A stretch of DNA of 64,000 bases, from positions 124,001 through 188,000 of the forward strand of contig NW_002476237.1 of the NCBI RefSeq assembly GCF_000189635.1, read 5' to 3'. The notes beneath the pieces are model-generated. The model did not search any database. It was not told where the DNA came from and saw only the letters and a list, made by a program, of their open reading frames with translations. Position numbers and translations under genes: made by a program. How positions within the stretch are numbered: position 1 is the first letter of the stretch; each line of letters starts with the position of its first letter. Source of the stretch: Tetrahymena thermophila SB210. Lineage: Eukaryota > Ciliophora > Oligohymenophorea > Hymenostomatida > Tetrahymenidae. This document shows positions 12,984-25,867 of this stretch, piece after piece.

Positions 12984-15145
12984 AGATATTTTGATTTTTT
13001 TTAAATATCCATCAAAAATAAAAAAGTTTTTACTTAGATTAATTGCAAATTTGCTATTTTAATTATAGATGTTTACTAGTATTTTATTAGAATTTAGTGT
13101 TTTATAAATTAAAAATAAATTAATTAATTAATGAATGTAAATGTATTTAATTAATTATTCAATTTTCATATAAATTAGAAAACGCTGGTTTGGTTACTTT
13201 TAATGATACTAGATTCGTATTCAAAGAGGAAATTTCAGACACAAGAATGACTGTTTTCTTGAATGTTATTGCCCATGAATTATGTCACCATTGGTTTGGT
13301 AATCTTGTTACCATGAAGTGGTGGAATGACTTGTGGCTTAATGAATCATTCGCCGATTTTATGGGTCACTTTGTTTTGACTAAAATTTCATCAAAAATTA
13401 GACGTATTGCTGATGGTTTTGTGCTATTCAATAACAGAAAAGTTTGGGGGTAAAAAGAATCTTTTTTAATTCTTTAATTAAAATTAAATTTTTTTGATAT
13501 CTAATTAGTTATAACACTGATCAACAAATAACAACACATCCAATTGCTGGTGATGTTCCAAACACAGAAGTAGCTGAAAATATCTTCGATGGTATTACCT
13601 ATGCCAAGGGTGCTTCCACTCTTAGATAACTTCTTTCATTAATCGGAGAATAAAACTTTTCTTCTGCTATGAAGCGTTACTTCAATAAGTTTGCTTTCAA
13701 AAACGCAGACTTAAATGATTTCATTGAAAACCTTGATGTCGAATTCCAAACATTGAATTTAGGTTTCAGTTTGAAGGAATGGTAATAAGAATGGATTTCC
13801 ACTGCTGGTTTGAATGAATGCTAGCCTGAATTCGATCCTAACAACTAGAATTCACACGCTTGTCTCTGCATCCACTAAACATGTGCCCTTGAAATGCATC
13901 CTACTCTCAGAAGACACAATATGAAGGTTGCATTCTTCGATGAAAATTGCAATATCACTGAATAGACTGTTATCTTAAAGCCTGCTGAAAAGACAACCAT
14001 TGAATACGATGGCTCAAAGAATTTCAAAGCTGTCCTCTTGAACTATGGAGACTATGCTTTCATAAAGACAATTTTAGATCCTGTTTCTCTTACTTTCTTA
14101 TAACACAATCTTCACAAAATATCTGATGTTCTTACTCGTACTCTTATATGGAAGGCTTTCTATGATATGGTAAAAATAAAAAAAACAAAATTTCTTCATA
14201 AATTTTTTAATATTAATTGTAATAAAGGCTAGAGATGGCAAGATATCTTCTGAATAATATGTTGATATCTTTATTAGCTGTATCAAAAACGAAGTAAGTG
14301 AAGAAATAGTAGCTCCTTAATTTACTTACTTATCTAATATTGTTAGCTTATTTACTCCTCTTAAATATAAATCAATTTTGAAATAAAAATTATTTTCTTT
14401 CTGTTACAATTTCCTCTTATCTACTTCTAAGGAACAAAAGAATAAAATTATTACAATCAAGACTGCTCTTATTTAATATGCTGATTCTTAAGAATAAATA
14501 TCTTCACTAGTCTAATGGTTTAAAGGATAAAATAAAGAGCTTGAAGGATTCGAAATTGGAAATGAAGGCGAATGGCAAATTGTATGCCTTGCTCACTAAT
14601 CTTCACAATATACCTTATAAGAAAAGAAGCAAGTAAATTTTTATACAATTATTATAATTACTTAACTTAATTACTAAATTTAATAGATCTTTGATGAATA
14701 ACTGAAGAAAGATTCTTCTGATACCTCTAAGAATATGGAACAAAAATGCAGAGCAATTGTAGCTTCTGCTGAAGAGAGATAAGTTTTATGGAATTAATAT
14801 ATTAATAAGCTAGAATTCTCTTAAAGAATTCTTTAAAATTCTATGGAAGGATTTGTTAGCACCAAGGATTCTGATTTAATCAAACCTTACAATGAAAAAT
14901 TCTTCGCAGACATTAAAGTTGTTTATGCAAACCAAATTCCTGAATATGCAAGTATTGTATATGATAGCTTACAACCTCAAAGCGATGATCTTGATTGGCT
15001 TATTGCTTAATACACTAATGTGTTATCTAGTGTCCCCTCCACTCAAGTATTCTTTACTCGTCGTCTTAAAGAAACCCTTGACTTACTCCAAAGAAAGAAG
15101 AGAGCATTTACATGTTTCTACTAAAGAACTCAACTTCAAGTATGA
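11796..15145 (+). CDS. M1-family zinc aminopeptidase
   Basis: Seven exons: 11796-11925, 12062-12651, 12771-12951, 13179-13449, 13509-14169, 14228-14632, 14687-15145. All phases agree, giving 898 residues, normal for M1 enzymes. It removes N-terminal residues from peptides. The substrate-binding GAMEN motif is split by the third intron (GAM|EN). The zinc site [10 protein letters not shown], followed 18 residues after the second His by NESFAD, is intact, so the enzyme should be active. The N-terminal [20 protein letters not shown] resembles actinobacterial/ciliate aminopeptidase N starts (T..EA..R). No signal peptide, so a cytosolic enzyme is likely. The C-terminal half is the helical ERAP1_C-like domain. 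It stands alone between long spacers. Confidence 0.95.
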
Positions 15146-16064
15146 TTAAGAAAAATACAATTTATTTTTTAAACTCAATCCTTGTATTCAAAATCTATTA
15201 ATAAAAAAGTGTTGTTTTTTTAATGTTTTAAATGTATAGTTAGTTATTAAATAAGCTTGATAATAAAGTTGGAATCATACTTTTTTTTTATTTTTGTTTT
15301 GTACCAAGAATTAATATATTAATATATTTTAATGTAAGTTCTAAAATTTATTTTAAATTTTTAACTAATTTAACCATTAATAATAAATATTATTAGATTT
15401 GAAAATGAAATACTTAAATATATAGCCGTTCCTAGTTTTAAAATTCTGCTGATAGGATATATGTAATAAGCGGAGTTTGTAAAAATAATAAAAAATTTGT
15501 TAAAATTTGATAAAAAATGTATGATATAATTAATGAAAATATTGCATTAATAAAATTAATTTAAAAACATAAAAATTAAATGAAATATTGCCTTCTGCAC
15601 CTACACAGTTAGCAATATTTTAATTCTAGGATTAATTATATAATGGACTTTTTTTTAATTTTACAAAATTGAAACAAAATAAAATAAATAAATAAATTTA
15701 TTTTAAGTTGAAGCTTAATTATTTATTTGAAAGGTCAAAAAATTTAGTTTAAATTAAGAAAAATTAATTTCCAACTCAAAAATAGTTTGTTAAAATAAAA
15801 TCTAATTATTTTATTAATTAATTTATTTTAATTGTTTTTTAACAAAAATTTAATTTTTTAGAAGTTAAATTTAATTACTAATTATATAATAAAAATACCA
15901 AAAAAGGTTTAATTTAGAATTTAAATGATTATAAAATAATTATTATTAGAATATTTTAATCTTAAAACATATTTTATTTATTTCACAAAAGAATAAACTA
16001 GTATTAATTTAAATGTTATAATAAATACATGATTAAGTTAAAAATAATTATATTTTCATAGAAT
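15146..16064. other. Convergent intergenic region
   Basis: AT-rich spacer between the ends of the aminopeptidase (+) and tRNase Z (-) genes; presumably holds both polyadenylation regions. Nothing else seen. Confidence 0.5.
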
Positions 16065-18590
16065 TCAGTTCTTCTTGTAAATATATCCAACAGCTTTGGT
16101 AATTGGAACAAGTTCATAGAAATTCGAAAGCCTAAATCTTAGAAAATCGTAGGCCATAACTGTATTGTTTTAAGCAAAATCAATAAATTCTTTTGTTTAT
16201 CCTTCTTCATGTATTTTCAAGAGTTTATGTCTCTTTGAGATATGAGTCAAGAGAATATTTTTTGATAGTGACTGCAATGCTACATCAATAGCCTCAGTAA
16301 CTGTGCTATGCAAAGCCTTTTCAGCTAAATCAACTTCATCATGTTAGTAAGTAGATTCGTGAATAATAAGCGATGAGTTATTAGCTGCTTCTATGAACTT
16401 TTTGCAAGGACGAGTATCTCCTGTATAAGAAATTTTAGTTTGATAAGGATCATCTGCCTCTAAAACATATCCATAAGCTTACTAGCAATGAATAACTGGT
16501 ATCATTTTCAAAGAAGAATACCCTACTTCTTTAAGTTTTAATTTCAACCCTTCAATATTTTAATTAAGGCGTTCTGCGTTAGAAGTTAAGATTTCTCCTA
16601 TTCTTTTATTTCTAATTATAGCTTTATCTTCCTCATATGTGTTGTATTGTGCTTTTTGGCAATCAAATTCTAACTTTTTAAATCCATGAGTGGCATATTC
16701 AGAGAAATCATCATTATTATATGATTAAATATAAACTTCATTAAATAAAATATCTCCTTCCATGTGTCTTAAAGCATCTACCCATGTAGCCATGTCCCAA
16801 GGTAATACTATATAAATAGGATCATCACTATATTTGATACCTCTCTTTCTTTAAACCTCTTGCCTTCTCCAAATTACCTCTTAAAACCCCATGTAGTGGT
16901 CAGCATGGAAATGAGAAATCAAAATAATTTTAATTTTTAAAAGTTCTTCATCTATTTTTTTATTTCCGTATATTCCTAATAATTAGAAATAGGTTCCATC
17001 ACCTGCATCTAACATTATACCTATTTTTTTAAATATTTTAGAGTTATATAGATTTGTCTATTAATATTATATATAACTTTTCTTTTTTTGATATAAAAAT
17101 TTGAAGAAAAAAAAATTACTTGTATCATTTTTTTCATTTTTAACAAGGATAGAGCTGTTGTTTCTATATTTTGATGGCAAAGCACATGTTGTGCCTAAAA
17201 GAATTATTTCAGGATCAAATCTTTTATCGTCAATTTGTTTTTTTTAAGCTTCCATATTTTATTATGCATTTAGTGAGTTTTGTTTGAGCTCATTCACTAA
17301 ATTTAAATAATTTTAATTATAGACAATAGTTTTATTTAACTCATTAGAAACTACAGCGTCTAAAGGAATGTAATCATTATTTGAACCACTTACAGTAAAT
17401 TCAAAATTTCTTTTAGATAATTAAAGATTCTTTATATCAGGAAACAATTGATTCAAAGTAAGAAGCTAATTATCCTGTTTATTGTCTTACTACTTAATAA
17501 ACTGGCTTTAAACAGTTGAAATATTTAAGAAATGTTCACTAAAGTCTTCATAAAGTTTAGATACTACCTTTTGATGTCTGTAAGGAACATTTATAATATC
17601 ATAATGATTATCTTGAATTACTTCTTAAAAGCCTGGACTAATAAAAATGTGCTGGACATTAGCCTCAAATTTGCTTAAGAATTCTTTGTATTTTGGTAAA
17701 GAAACAACTTCTTAAGGAGCCATATGAACAACAAGAATTAATTGATTATCTTAAGAAGGTGCATATAAAATCTTATTGTTAGAAATAGCTTCATCTAAAA
17801 TCGATTCTTTTTAGCAGTCAAACAAAAGTACACTATTACCTCTTTTATCCTCACTTTTAACATCATCTAGCTTGACTGTTTCTCCTGTTTCTAACTAAAC
17901 TTCTCCATTTTACATTAGATTTTTCATTTAATTTTTAGGAATTTTAAACTTATCAAGTTTTTCTTTATCTAATTTTCCTTTAACTGGAGGAAGATTTATT
18001 TAGTAAGCAAGACATTTTTAATCATCAAAGGCTATGTAATCAAGTGTAATTTATTCTTGGCCTTTAATTACTCTATTGTGAGCATCAACAATAGAAGCGG
18101 GATCAGTGATGAGTTTTTCATTAAGGTTTTGTTTTATAAATTCATTCCATTTTTCAACATAATAATGCTAATTGAATTCTTAAGGCTTTCCATACTTTAA
18201 CTTCCTAGAAGCAGTTATATCATTAACTCCTACAATTTTTTCATTAGTTGAAAGATCATAGAAGCTATAACTTACAAATCTAGTATAAGGGCATCTAAAT
18301 TTGTCAAATATTTTTACTAAATTTTTTGGCCCAAAAATTTTAGTCCCAAAGGAGGCATCACTTCCATACATAGACGTTATTAAGTTTTAAATACCATTCA
18401 TACAATCAAAAGTATTTCTAGTGAAAAAAATGTTCATATTAGTAACTAACTTAACATTGTGCTATTTGTAATATCTCAGAAACGGTTCTCCCATATTAAA
18501 CAAGAACTTATGTTTCCCATGAGAAATAATAATGCAGGGGTTTCTTTCATCACTATAATTCTAGAGGATTTGCAAGGTTACGCGAGTCAT
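16065..18590 (-). CDS. ELAC2: tRNase Z, long form (ELAC2-like)
   Basis: Two exons, 17120-18590 and 16065-17020 (99-nt intron), 808 residues from ATG at 18590 (MTRVTLQILQNY). Long-form length: an N-terminal metallo-beta-lactamase-like half lacking metal ligands and a catalytic C-terminal half. It cleaves the 3' trailer of precursor tRNAs before CCA addition. Catalytic motifs are all present: SHFHADHYMG (motif II, HxHxDH), VIHCQQAYGY (III), YTGDTRPC (IV), LIHESTYQHDE (A-motif region) and LTHISKRHK (V). The first half ends in LGTTCALPSKYRN, the usual L-T-A-P-S-K-Y-R-N type element before the catalytic domain. Nuclear and/or mitochondrial location is known for the family; no clear targeting sequence is visible. 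Confidence 0.95.
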
Positions 18591-20533
18591 TTTTTAAATC
18601 TTTATTGTATTATTTGAAAGCAATTTTATTTGTTTTAATTTTAATTCAATAAAAATCAGTAATTTAATAGCAAATAAATCTTATGAATACTAATTATTTA
18701 TACTTAAAAGAATTTTTTTTATTTTATAGATAGATACTTTAAGAAACTTATAATTTATCTATCATCAATTCTTTTGTTTGATCTTTCTTTCTTATTTCGA
18801 AGACACTTTAATTCTACTTTGATAATTATTAAACTAAAAAATATAATGAAGAATGATTTATTTGTTAACTTGAATACAATTAACTTTTTTATCCAAATAT
18901 AAAATGGTTTTTTAAAAAGATAATTTTGAAAATAATTACTTAAAACTAAGAATAATTTATTAAATATTTTGAATAATTAATTTATTTATAATCAAATTAA
19001 TTTAGAATTATTTTTGTTACATTCCTAAAAAATGAAATATTTTAATAATGATTGATTTATTTAATATTTTTATGAGATTTGATTTACTTATTATTTTAAT
19101 TCTAATTTTTAAAATGAAAAAATTTATTATAAAAAGATTAGAGTTTCTTTCTTTCTTTATAAAAAAATTTAGGATTAAATTTTTTAAAAAAATTTTTAAT
19201 AATAATTTTATTTTAGGTTTTTAATTATTATGAAATAAATATGTTTTTATCAAAATATTTCAATAATTAAAATTTATTTGCTTACAATTACCATTATTCC
19301 TGTCATAAAGTTAATAATTCTTAATAGTTCTCCTTAAACGTGTAATCTCAATTTTTCTAAAAAAAACATTCTAGATCTGTTAAGAATTTAAGAAATATAT
19401 AGACCTAAATTAAATCTTTTATTAATCTTAATTTTCTTCTAGAACTAAAATTTATATTTTGCTATGTACTCTGGTTGAAATTATAAATATAATTTTTTAT
19501 AAATTTAAAGCTTATAAATTAATCAAGATTCCGCTAACTTAAGCTAACTTAAGCCTTTTAAAAAATTAAAATAATAAAAATTTTATGGTTATTCAAAAAG
19601 AAGCAATTTAATGGCTGAGATATTTTATTTTCAGCTAAATATTTACAAATTTCAAACATATGAAATTAAAAAAATATTTAATTTTTAATTTTAGTTTTAT
19701 TTTAAAATTAACTCTTTAATATCAAGTGAAATGAAATTTATCAATTAGATATTTTTAGATAAATTTAAAAATTAATAGATTAAAGTATTACACATTGCTA
19801 ATAAATAATGTGTAAGTTTTTAAAAGCAAAATTAGCATATCAATATTAAAAACAAAAATTTATGGTAATATCTTCTTTTTATTTAAAGTAAACTGAATAC
19901 TTACATATAATAAAAGGAAAAAAATTTAAGAAGATGAAATCCATTTATATATTTTATTTAATTTTAAAAGTGCAAGTTTACTTTATCAAACATAAACAAT
20001 CTACCCTACTTACTAATGTAAAAATAAATATGTATTTATTTTTAGTTCATTTTAATTAGAGATCTATCTATCATTTTATTATTGAAATCATACTAGCCTT
20101 TGTTAATTAAATATATTTCAAAAACATTTAAGTTACTTATTGAAAAGAAATTCTGACTTTTTAAAATAAAAATTAGTATTTTTTTAACTTCGCTTTATAA
20201 TATAAGATAAATGTTAGTAAAAGAAATATCTGGCTTTGGTTGAGGTAAAATTGGTTATTGGTGTGAAATTTACAGTGTTTAATGCTTATCTATGGTGGTA
20301 GTGGACTTAACTTAATCTTTAATTTGTAAAGGTGGAAGCTTATTATCTATATTACGTCAAATGAATACTTATTGAGATATTGAAATTTTTTATAAAACAG
20401 GTATTTTCATTTCGATATTACAAATCTTTACAAAATCAATAAGTGTTTTAAAAGTTTTTATCAAGCAATCCTTTATTTTAATTTAATATTACAGATAATA
20501 AATACAATATCGCAAAAAAGAAGTATATTCAAA
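18591..20533. other. Intergenic region, 1.9 kb, with one coding-like island on the minus strand
   Basis: Mostly very AT-rich. At about 20215-20365 base composition rises, and the minus strand reads a Pro/Gln/Thr-rich peptide (KLPPLQIKDQVKSTTT...PILPQPKPDIS) with no TGA. This could be an orphan exon. A short direct repeat of GCTAACTTAA lies near 19532. Nothing else seen. Confidence 0.35.
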
Positions 20534-21388
20534 ATGTTAGATACTAAATAAATTGCTTTTATAGCATTAACTGCTATTACTATTGCTGGGCTTAGCACAT
20601 AAGCATATTACTTATATACAACACCTTCTTTCGATCCTTAGCTAGCAATCGATATCGATTACTACTCAAAGGTATCTTATTGTGATGTTGATGCTATTTA
20701 AAAATGGAATTGCGGTGACTCTTGTAATTATCACTCTGGAATGACTGATGTCTAAGCTTTCAATAAAAAAACTAAAGAAGCATAAGGTTACTGTGGGTAT
20801 GATGCCTCAAATAAGCGTATTGTTGTTGCTTACCGTGGTAGCAGTAATATATAAAACTGGATAGCTAACTTCTAAGCAATTCCTGTTAAATATGCTGGAT
20901 GTTAAGGATGTCTCGTTCATGATGGTTTCTAATTAACTCTTAAGGAAATCTCTGATAATATAAATACCTGTGTTTAAGGTTTAGCTAACAAATATTAAGA
21001 CGCACAAGTATTTGTCACTGGTCACTCTCTTGGTGGTGCTCTTGCTACACTCTCCGTTCTTGAAATAGCTAAGATTGTCGATCCTTCTAAAATTGTCTTT
21101 ATGAATTTCGGCTCTCCTCGTGTTGGTAATCAATAATTCGTTGAATATTTCGACTCAGTAATCACAAACGGAATTAGAGTTGTGAACTTTAAAGATATTG
21201 TTCCTCACTTACCATTAAAAATAATGGATTTTAAGCACGTAAATACTGAAGTATGGATGCTTTCAAATGGTGCTGTTAATGATTATAAGGTATGTCCAAC
21301 TGAAGAAGACCCCTAATGCTCTGACTCAGTCAAGCTTCCTAATGCTGCTGACCACACTAATTACTTTGGATTCTATACAGGATGTTGA
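20534..21388 (+). CDS. Secreted class 3 (fungal-type) triacylglycerol lipase
   Basis: Single exon, 284 residues. A signal peptide covers residues 1-20 (IAFIALTAITIAGLSTQAYY). The nucleophile elbow is GHSLGG (residues about 160-165), the oxyanion-side motif is VAYRGS, and the catalytic Asp is expected in NFKDIVPH and the His in ADHTNYFG. It should hydrolyse ester bonds of acylglycerols outside the cell or in the digestive vacuole. Cysteine pairs (CDVDA, CGDSC, CQGC) suggest disulphides, consistent with secretion. The start has A-rich context (AAAATG). Class 3 lipases are an expanded secreted family in Tetrahymena. Standalone gene; confidence in the family is high, specificity unknown. Confidence 0.93.
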
Positions 21389-22252
21389 TTAATTGAGAAT
21401 ACATTAAATTAATTTAACAAAATGGTTTTTCATATAAAAAATAAATTTAACTAATAAATATAAGAAATCACATTTAGTATATATTAATTCAATAAATTTT
21501 CTTTTATAAAAGTAAAAAATTTTTAATGAATCTTTAACTTTCTTTGTTAATTAAAATTGCAAGAAAGAGAGATACATAAATAGTTATTAATAACTATAAA
21601 TTCCATTTCATTATTTATACTTTTTTTTACTGAATTAAATGACATATAAAAAATTAAATGGATTAATTACTAAATAGCCTTCTTTTTATTAAATTTAAAT
21701 TTACGAAATCTAACAAAAAAGAATATAATATGTATGTTAGTCTGCAAAAATTTAAAAACACAATTAGATTTTTTTCAATCATATCAAAAACTTTAGTTTA
21801 AATCTATTTACAAAAAAAAAATAATTATTTATTATTGTTGAAAAGTAATTTAGTTTAAAAAATAAAAATTTTTAATCAATTCACTTTAATAATAACTCTT
21901 CAAAATTTTAAATTAGAATTATTCATATTTATTTTTTAACAATAAAGTTTATATTAAAAAATAGAAATTGCTGCACATAAAATACGCTAAAAAAGATAGA
22001 ACAATATTATTTGTTTAATTCTTAGCTTATTTATTATCAATATATATTAAAAAGGATAATGAATGCAAAGTGTTCAAAAAAATGAAGCTAATTATAATAA
22101 ATATATTTATTTGCATAATTAGCTAATGCTTCGATTAAAATACCAAAAAAATAAAATTTAACAAAATTTAAAATGATAAAATAATTATTACAATAACATT
22201 AGCTATTATTTTTATTAAAAATGTTATTTATTTTTTGATATAAATAATATAT
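21389..22252. other. Intergenic region
   Basis: AT-rich, with frequent stops and no recognised feature. Confidence 0.5.
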
Positions 22253-22570
22253 ATGATTGCTTTATAAATATATGTGTTTATGATTGGTTATTTCTATATT
22301 CATAAACAAATAATTAATATTTATATCATAGCAATTAATAAAAATTTCAAATAAGTTAGCAAATACAAGAAACAAGTTAGGATTTTGTTTTAGAATTAAT
22401 TTAAAAATAATTTATATTCTTAAAAATAGAGTGTAAATAAGGTTATAAATGCAATTCAAAGAGGACACTCCTTTATCAAAAAAAGGGAGTTTGAATAAGA
22501 TGTATATAAGTTAAAGAAGCATGATTTAAGTAAACACATTTTCATTCTAATTAAAGCTAATTATGATTGA
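22253..22570 (+). CDS. Weak ORF upstream of the VPS9 gene, 105 aa
   Basis: Frame from ATG at 22253 to TGA at 22568. The N-terminal half is hydrophobic; the C-terminal half reads VINAIQRGHSFIKKREFEQD and is less AT-rich than its surroundings. It may be a short gene, or an upstream exon of the VPS9 gene whose splice I could not resolve. No family recognised. Confidence 0.25.
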
Positions 22571-22652
22571 TTCCTATTCTAAATAAAATGTTGAAAATAG
22601 CAAAGCATAGCAGATAAAATAAATAATTAAAAATCATAATTTGTTTTATTAT

Positions 22653-24863
22653 ATGATGAGAATATTTATTAATTTTACAAACAATTAGTCATGCACAATT
22701 GAATCACCGCGTAACTAGGAAGGTAGAATTCTTAGAAAAAATATAGATAACTCTATGGTCTACTCAGATATAGTAATTATTTTACAATGACTTTAAATTA
22801 GAATTATAAAATTAGTATGTAATTTGTTCATATCTGATTATTTAAATAATTAGTTTAAAATTAACCATAATGATTATTCTACAATCACTATGGAGGGAAT
22901 CGCATCAAATCAAAGAGACATTCCTTAGATAAACTTTAAGACAGACTTATAAAATAACAATCCTCTCTCGCAAAGAGAAGCTGAATAGTAAAAAAAAATT
23001 TTTTGGTTCAACAATAAAATTATTTCAAATTGCATTAAAAAATAAGAATTATTTTAGCTCATCAAGTATATAAACACTATTTCATGTTAAAAGATAATTT
23101 GTCAGCTAGAATATGATGATTATGATGATGAATAGCTCTGATAACAGCAAGTTAGCAAATAATATTCTTTACTCTTAAGGAGTTTTAGATAACAACTAGC
23201 AACCTCCTAAAATAACTAAAAGTATTTCTCTTAGATAAAAAATGGATTTTACCTTTAATGTATCTCTTTCTATAAACTCAAAACAGATACAAGACGCATT
23301 CTTTGCTCTTGCAAGAAAAAAGTAATTATTCAAACAATTTTTAGTTCTATATATAGAAATATTGGGCTAGTATATTTATTTAGTTTAGAGCAATGGAATT
23401 TTTTATTAAAAAGTGAAGAACTTAAAATTTATTTAATGAATTTAATAATATTAATAGAGGATTTGAAGTTCTTGAAAGTGGTACAGACGAAGGGTTAGTA
23501 ATAAAGAGAGAAAAGGTATCTATTATTTCTTAGATATGTAGAGAGTTATTTAACAGATAAAATAAGTCCATCAACTATGCTAAAGAAGAGAATCCTCCTT
23601 TAATTATAAAAATAAAAATAGAAAATAATACAAGAAAGTGTCTAAAGGTTGTTTATCTGCAGAGACTTTGTGGTGTAAAATTATTTTATTATTTTAAACA
23701 TTTAGAAAATAAATAAATTATTTTGTAAAATAAGTATCTGAAATAGGGAGATAACTTAATAGCTAGTTTTTAATAACAGATTTAAAAAATCATTAAAAAA
23801 GAAAGTAAATTGGAGTAAATAGATGAAGAAATAGTTTTCGATGCAGCTTTTTCAAAACCCAAAACAACAAATTAAAGTATTTAAAATGCAGAAACTCCCT
23901 TTGAGTTAGAACCCACCTCTTACTTTATGTTTTATAGAATACTCTCTGCAGATAATTACAGCGTAGGATAGAAAATAAAAGAATTCATTTCTTCATTTAA
24001 AAATTGCTACTCCTAAATGAATAAAAAAATGAGGCATTTAACTGACCCAGTGAGTTAATTAATTAACATATTTAATCATATTCGAATAAAAGCTTGATTA
24101 ATAAAGAAATAATTTTATTTTTAAATTAAAATAGATCCAGAATATTTAGATGTTTACAAATGAAATAGTTTTAAGCTTATTTAACGAGTTTAATTATGGG
24201 AAAAACGATACAAAGAAAGTCATGCCATTTTGTAGAATAGCTGTAGAGACCTATCTTTACTCCAAACTATACTATTTAATTTTTAACATTTATAAAATAG
24301 CTGTAAGCATAGAATAAGAAAAATTTAATAACATAAATACTAAGTTAAAAAAATAACATCCAACAATTTAATCGTTAGTAGAAAGAACAGAATTCAAAAA
24401 ATATTAAAAATTAGATATTTCCTAGATGGTTTTCTACTTAGATCAAATAAATATTGTTAATAGCCCTAGTGAGGCATTAAAATATGTTAGTATGTGCTTT
24501 AATGCAGCTAAAATAGCTTTAATGGAAAATTAATAAGGTAACATGATAACATTTTTTATTTATAACTTTTAAATATAAATCATAATAAATGTCAGAACGC
24601 AAACCAGAAGATGAATTTTCATTAGATCAGTAAGACGCGTTATTGCTTATTATTCTTGCAATAACATAAACTGAATGTAAGGATTTCGTTGTCAAGATTT
24701 ACTTACTTTTTGATATAGTGCTAAATGACTCTTACTATACATCAAGAGAACACAAATGCATAAACTAATTAAAAGTAAAAATTATTATAATTCAGTCTTA
24801 TTCAATATTAATTTATTATTTAAAAAACAGTTTTGCTTGTAATATATGCTAAAAAATTATTGA
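22653..24863 (+). CDS. VPS9-domain protein (Rab5-type guanine nucleotide exchange factor)
   Basis: Seven exons in consistent phase: 22653-22772, 22854-22987, 23058-23369, 23458-24049, 24135-24537, 24596-24774, 24831-24863; 590 residues. The last 200 residues form a VPS9 domain: VMPFCRIAVETYLYSKLYYLIF, then FYLDQINIVNSPSEALKYV, then DEFSLDQQDALLLIILAI, matching the family's ..P.l..a.e.yif..ly....., l..l..i..p..kl.ci and aDdllp.li...i pattern. Here the usual A-D-D-L-L-P reads QQDALLLI. VPS9 proteins load GTP on Rab5 family GTPases at early endosomes. Residues 1-350 are unrecognised and partly disordered. The first exon start is inferred from an in-frame ATG ATG; an earlier exon is possible. Confidence 0.85.
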
Positions 24864-25867
24864 ATTAAAGGTAAAATCATAAAAATCAAATATTATAACA
24901 ATAATCAAATACTAATTTAAATAAAAGAATCACAATTCAGCAGAAAACTAAATAAATAAATATATAATCAAATATCTAATTAATTTAAAATTATTTATTA
25001 TAAAGTAATTACACTATAGTATATGTAGAAATATGATAAGTATGCTTTAATCCTTCAAAAATACTCAAAATTTCTTCTTTGCTTGATTGATTTACTATTA
25101 TTGAATAAAATTAATTAATCTTTGTATTTCATCAATAGAATACTGTTTACACAAAAAAAATAATATAGAAATAGCTTATTACCTTTAACTTATTGATAAT
25201 ATAACTGTTTAATAAATTGACAAAAAAAAAAAATATTAATTTTTAAAATTTAATAAAATTTCTTAATTAATTAATTTAAGAATTATCTTCTATTTTAATA
25301 CATTTTTAAAGATTTATAAAATAAATTACTTTTTTTTATATTTTCACAAAAAAATATTAATGAATTAATTGAAGTTTAAATTAAAATATATTCATTTAAT
25401 ATTTTAGTTTAGATTTAATTTATTAAATTAAGAAATTTTTAGATTAATTTTTTTCGTTTTTGCTTTAAAGAAACTATTTAATTTAATAAATATTTAATAA
25501 AATATAAAATTAAATAATTAATACATTCATTTAAGATGTGGTACATTAAATTTGAATTGTTAATTGATTCAAAAGTTTTATTTTTTTCACTAATTTAAAA
25601 ACATCCTTTTTTTTACTTTTTACTAAAAATCAAACATAACTAAAAATGTGAAATATCTTATTTGAAACAATTTTTTATTAAATTTTTTATCTAGTTAAAA
25701 TAATTTTTATTCTTTAGATAAATTTAAAATGAAATTGTTCTTATTGCTTTTTATAAATTATTTAAATGAGTAAATATTTTATAAAAATATAAAATTAAAT
25801 ATTAACTATTTATTATGTTAATTATTTATTTTCAAGATTCATTTCTATAAATCTAAATTAAAATAAA
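24864..25867. other. Convergent intergenic region
   Basis: AT-rich spacer between the ends of the VPS9 (+) and FCP1-like (-) genes. No feature recognised. Confidence 0.5.

Noticed and set aside
12951-12990. TAAA tandem repeat
   Set aside because: Simple sequence inside an aminopeptidase intron; similar runs follow other donors (for example 34690) and reflect intron composition.
14892-15149. Plus ORF of 85 aa in another frame
   Set aside because: Shadow frame of the last aminopeptidase exon, whose own frame shows the family C-terminus and ends in TGA at 15143.
22680-22800. Possible tRNA or small RNA in a less AT-rich patch
   Set aside because: No acceptor-stem pairing or T-loop consensus seen; the patch is explained as the first exon of the VPS9 gene.
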